6,221 bases of DNA from Methanobacteriota archaeon (lineage in GTDB: Archaea > Thermoplasmatota > Poseidoniia > Poseidoniales > Thalassarchaeaceae): NCBI GenBank assembly GCA_002685895.1, contig NYYK01000015.1, positions 8,074 through 14,294 of the forward strand. The letters run 5' to 3'. A program made the translations under genes and the position numbers. The notes under the pieces are model-generated. The model searched no databases, was not told the DNA's origin, and saw only the letters and a program-made list of their open reading frames with translations. Below, piece by piece: positions 4,887 through 6,221 of this stretch; the first letter of the stretch is position 1, and each line of letters begins with the position of its first letter.

Positions 4887-6221
4887 TCAAATGTCTGAAG
4901 GATTCTCGCCCACTAAGTTTTCACGCCACGCCGAAGCAAGTTCATCTCCACTCAAGCCGCGGCTTAACAAGTGATGAAGTTTGACAAGAGCCGTTTCAGG
5001 GGGAAAGTTTGTTCCATGACCTAACACGCCAATCTCCTGTTGGTCCCTTCCTTTGCTGTAAACATCTAGATGAACAGGTCCTGAAATGCATTGAGTAGAC
5101 ATGACCACAACGCCGTCACCCCCTAGATAATCAATCAAGGAAGTTCGTACTTCATCGTTCTCTGGAGCATTGCCAGGATTATCAAGAGTAAGGTGCCCAA
5201 GCCCGGTGCCCCAAAACAGAATGGCTGAATAACCATGTGCTGAAGCATGCTTTATTTGGTCAGCGTAGAGGTGTGAACCAGACACCAACTGAAGAATTTT
5301 GATGTTGGAGTCATATAGTACAGGGGAGTTTTCAACAGTACGCTCCTGAGAGGTAGAAGCAGTATTGTACACATCTTCCAAATTAAGCGTAGCCTCGCCT
5401 CTAGTTACTGAAATAGTTGCGATATTCGGCTGATTTATCGAGGTGAATGCATCCCTTCTAGAAGAGTGATTCTTGCGTGCAGCGCAACCAGGTATTACCG
5501 CCATCGTACCGTCGTCACTAGCAGCGTGCATCACAACAACTGTCGAATCACTAGCACCAGAAGGCTTTGGCCCTGAGGCGGCCCAATGGACTGCAGCGAT
5601 TAAATTCTCTGCGCCATCAGTCGACCCACGATCAGAAGAACGCTGAGAACCTGTGAAGGCTATTCTCCCAGCAGGTACACCACCACCCCCTGAAAATGCA
5701 AATGCTAGAGCAGCTGCAGAAATGTGCATCGTATCGGTTCCATGTGTAATTACAACACCCTCAGCACCATCATCAAATGATGCGGCAGCAGCTTCTGCCA
5801 TCTGATTCCAATGTAGTGAACGGATATCATCAGACCACATATTGCCTAATTTGCGTGTTTCAATTCGGGCAACTGAGAGTAATTCTGGCACGGCGGCGAT
5901 TATTTCTTCAGGCTCAAAACGGGCTGTTACCGCACCTGTGGCATAATCAACTTTTGAAGCGATTGTCCCCCCAGTATGAAGTATGTGTACAAGTGGAAGA
6001 TTCGAGTTCACTTCTACAGATGATACCGCACCCCCATCAACAGCAATGCTACCAAGCACCTCAATTTGCTCAACTGACGCCAGTGAGTGAGTTGCATTAT
6101 ATCCATTAACCAATTTTACAGTCACATGACCGTCCGAGTTTGGTGCAAGAAGCACTCCTTCAACTTCAGTGGGGCCATTCCATGTAGTTGCCACTAGCCG
6201 GACCCTTGAACCTACATCTGG
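4887..6221 (-). CDS. gatD: Glu-tRNA(Gln) amidotransferase subunit D (5' partial)
   Basis: GatD is the asparaginase-like subunit of the archaeal GatDE enzyme. It releases ammonia from glutamine, which GatE uses to convert Glu-tRNA(Gln) to Gln-tRNA(Gln) in the cytoplasm. Counting the GTG at 6194 as 1, an N-terminal beta domain contains KLVNGYN (27-33). The asparaginase core follows, with HTGGTIASKVDYATGAV (73-89; T77 is the first catalytic Thr), HGTDTM (151-156; T153 and D154), GSQRSSDRGSTD (182-193), ARKNHSSRRDAF (239-250; K241 is the expected catalytic Lys), WGTGLGH (328-334) and STQCISGPVHLDVYSKGR (366-383). The KVDY and SSRRDAF signatures separate GatD from plain L-asparaginase. The frame stays open past the GTG to the window edge (PDVGSRVRLV...), matching the family's VGDxVLV-like start of the N-terminal domain, so the real start lies outside. 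The gene ends in tandem stops TGATAA. GatE is not in the window. Confidence 0.94.
   Translation of the reverse strand, partial: PDVGSRVRLVATTWNGPTEVEGVLLAPNSDGHVTVKLVNGYNATHSLASVEQIEVLGSIAVDGGAVSSVEVNSNLPLVHILHTGGTIASKVDYATGAVTARFEPEEIIAAVPELLSVARIETRKLGNMWSDDIRSLHWNQMAEAAAASFDDGAEGVVITHGTDTMHISAAALAFAFSGGGGVPAGRIAFTGSQRSSDRGSTDGAENLIAAVHWAASGPKPSGASDSTVVVMHAASDDGTMAVIPGCAARKNHSSRRDAFTSINQPNIATISVTRGEATLNLEDVYNTASTSQERTVENSPVLYDSNIKILQLVSGSHLYADQIKHASAHGYSAILFWGTGLGHLTLDNPGNAPENDEVRTSLIDYLGGDGVVVMSTQCISGPVHLDVYSKGRDQQEIGVLGHGTNFPPETALVKLHHLLSRGLSGDELASAWRENLVGENPSDI

Noticed and set aside
5777..6109. 110-codon open frame on the + strand within gatD
   Set aside because: It lies opposite a strongly conserved GatD coding region, has no recognisable protein character and no ribosome site; it is an antisense shadow.
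4887..6221. Plain L-asparaginase instead of GatD
   Set aside because: The KVDY/TGAV segment after TGGTIAS, the ARKNHSSRRDAF motif and the N-terminal domain with KLVNGYN are GatD features absent from simple asparaginases.

Overview
The window most likely comes from an archaeon, probably a planktonic euryarchaeon of the Marine Group II (Poseidoniales) type. The strongest evidence is a clear GatD, the archaea-specific subunit of Glu-tRNA(Gln) amidotransferase. Supporting signs are a large acidic surface protein with a C-terminal membrane anchor, a Shine-Dalgarno site, and an oligo-T terminator next to an archaeal-style TATA element. The class is certain only to domain level (Archaea); the lineage is inference.

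Layout: one long gene on the + strand (1 to 3198, cut off at its 5' end) converges on two genes on the - strand. Reading the - strand from the right edge these are gatD (6221 to 4887, also cut at its 5' end) and a biotin-dependent acyl-CoA carboxylase carboxyltransferase (4798 to 3230). The convergent junction is only 31 bases. The gatD-carboxyltransferase gap is 88 bases and holds a hairpin plus T6 tract, a TATA-like box and a strong ribosome binding site, so the two genes are probably separate transcription units. There is no gene-free stretch over 300 bases and I see no RNA gene, mobile element, CRISPR array or DNA repeat family.

The two - strand genes are housekeeping genes: GatD supplies ammonia for making Gln-tRNA(Gln), and the carboxyltransferase moves CO2 from biotin to an acyl-CoA. 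Neither partner (GatE; biotin carboxylase and biotin carrier) is encoded here. The carboxyltransferase has a canonical biotin-side half but a divergent acyl-CoA-side half.

The + strand gene is the most unusual part. It encodes the C-terminal part of an alpha/beta-hydrolase domain whose nucleophile serine is replaced by glycine, then a complete six-bladed kelch propeller, then five beta-sandwich domains in an apparent A-B-B-B-A order with one cysteine pair in four of them, then a single membrane anchor with a short basic tail. It looks like a surface binding or scaffolding protein that carries a dead or repurposed hydrolase domain. Its ligand cannot be read from the sequence.
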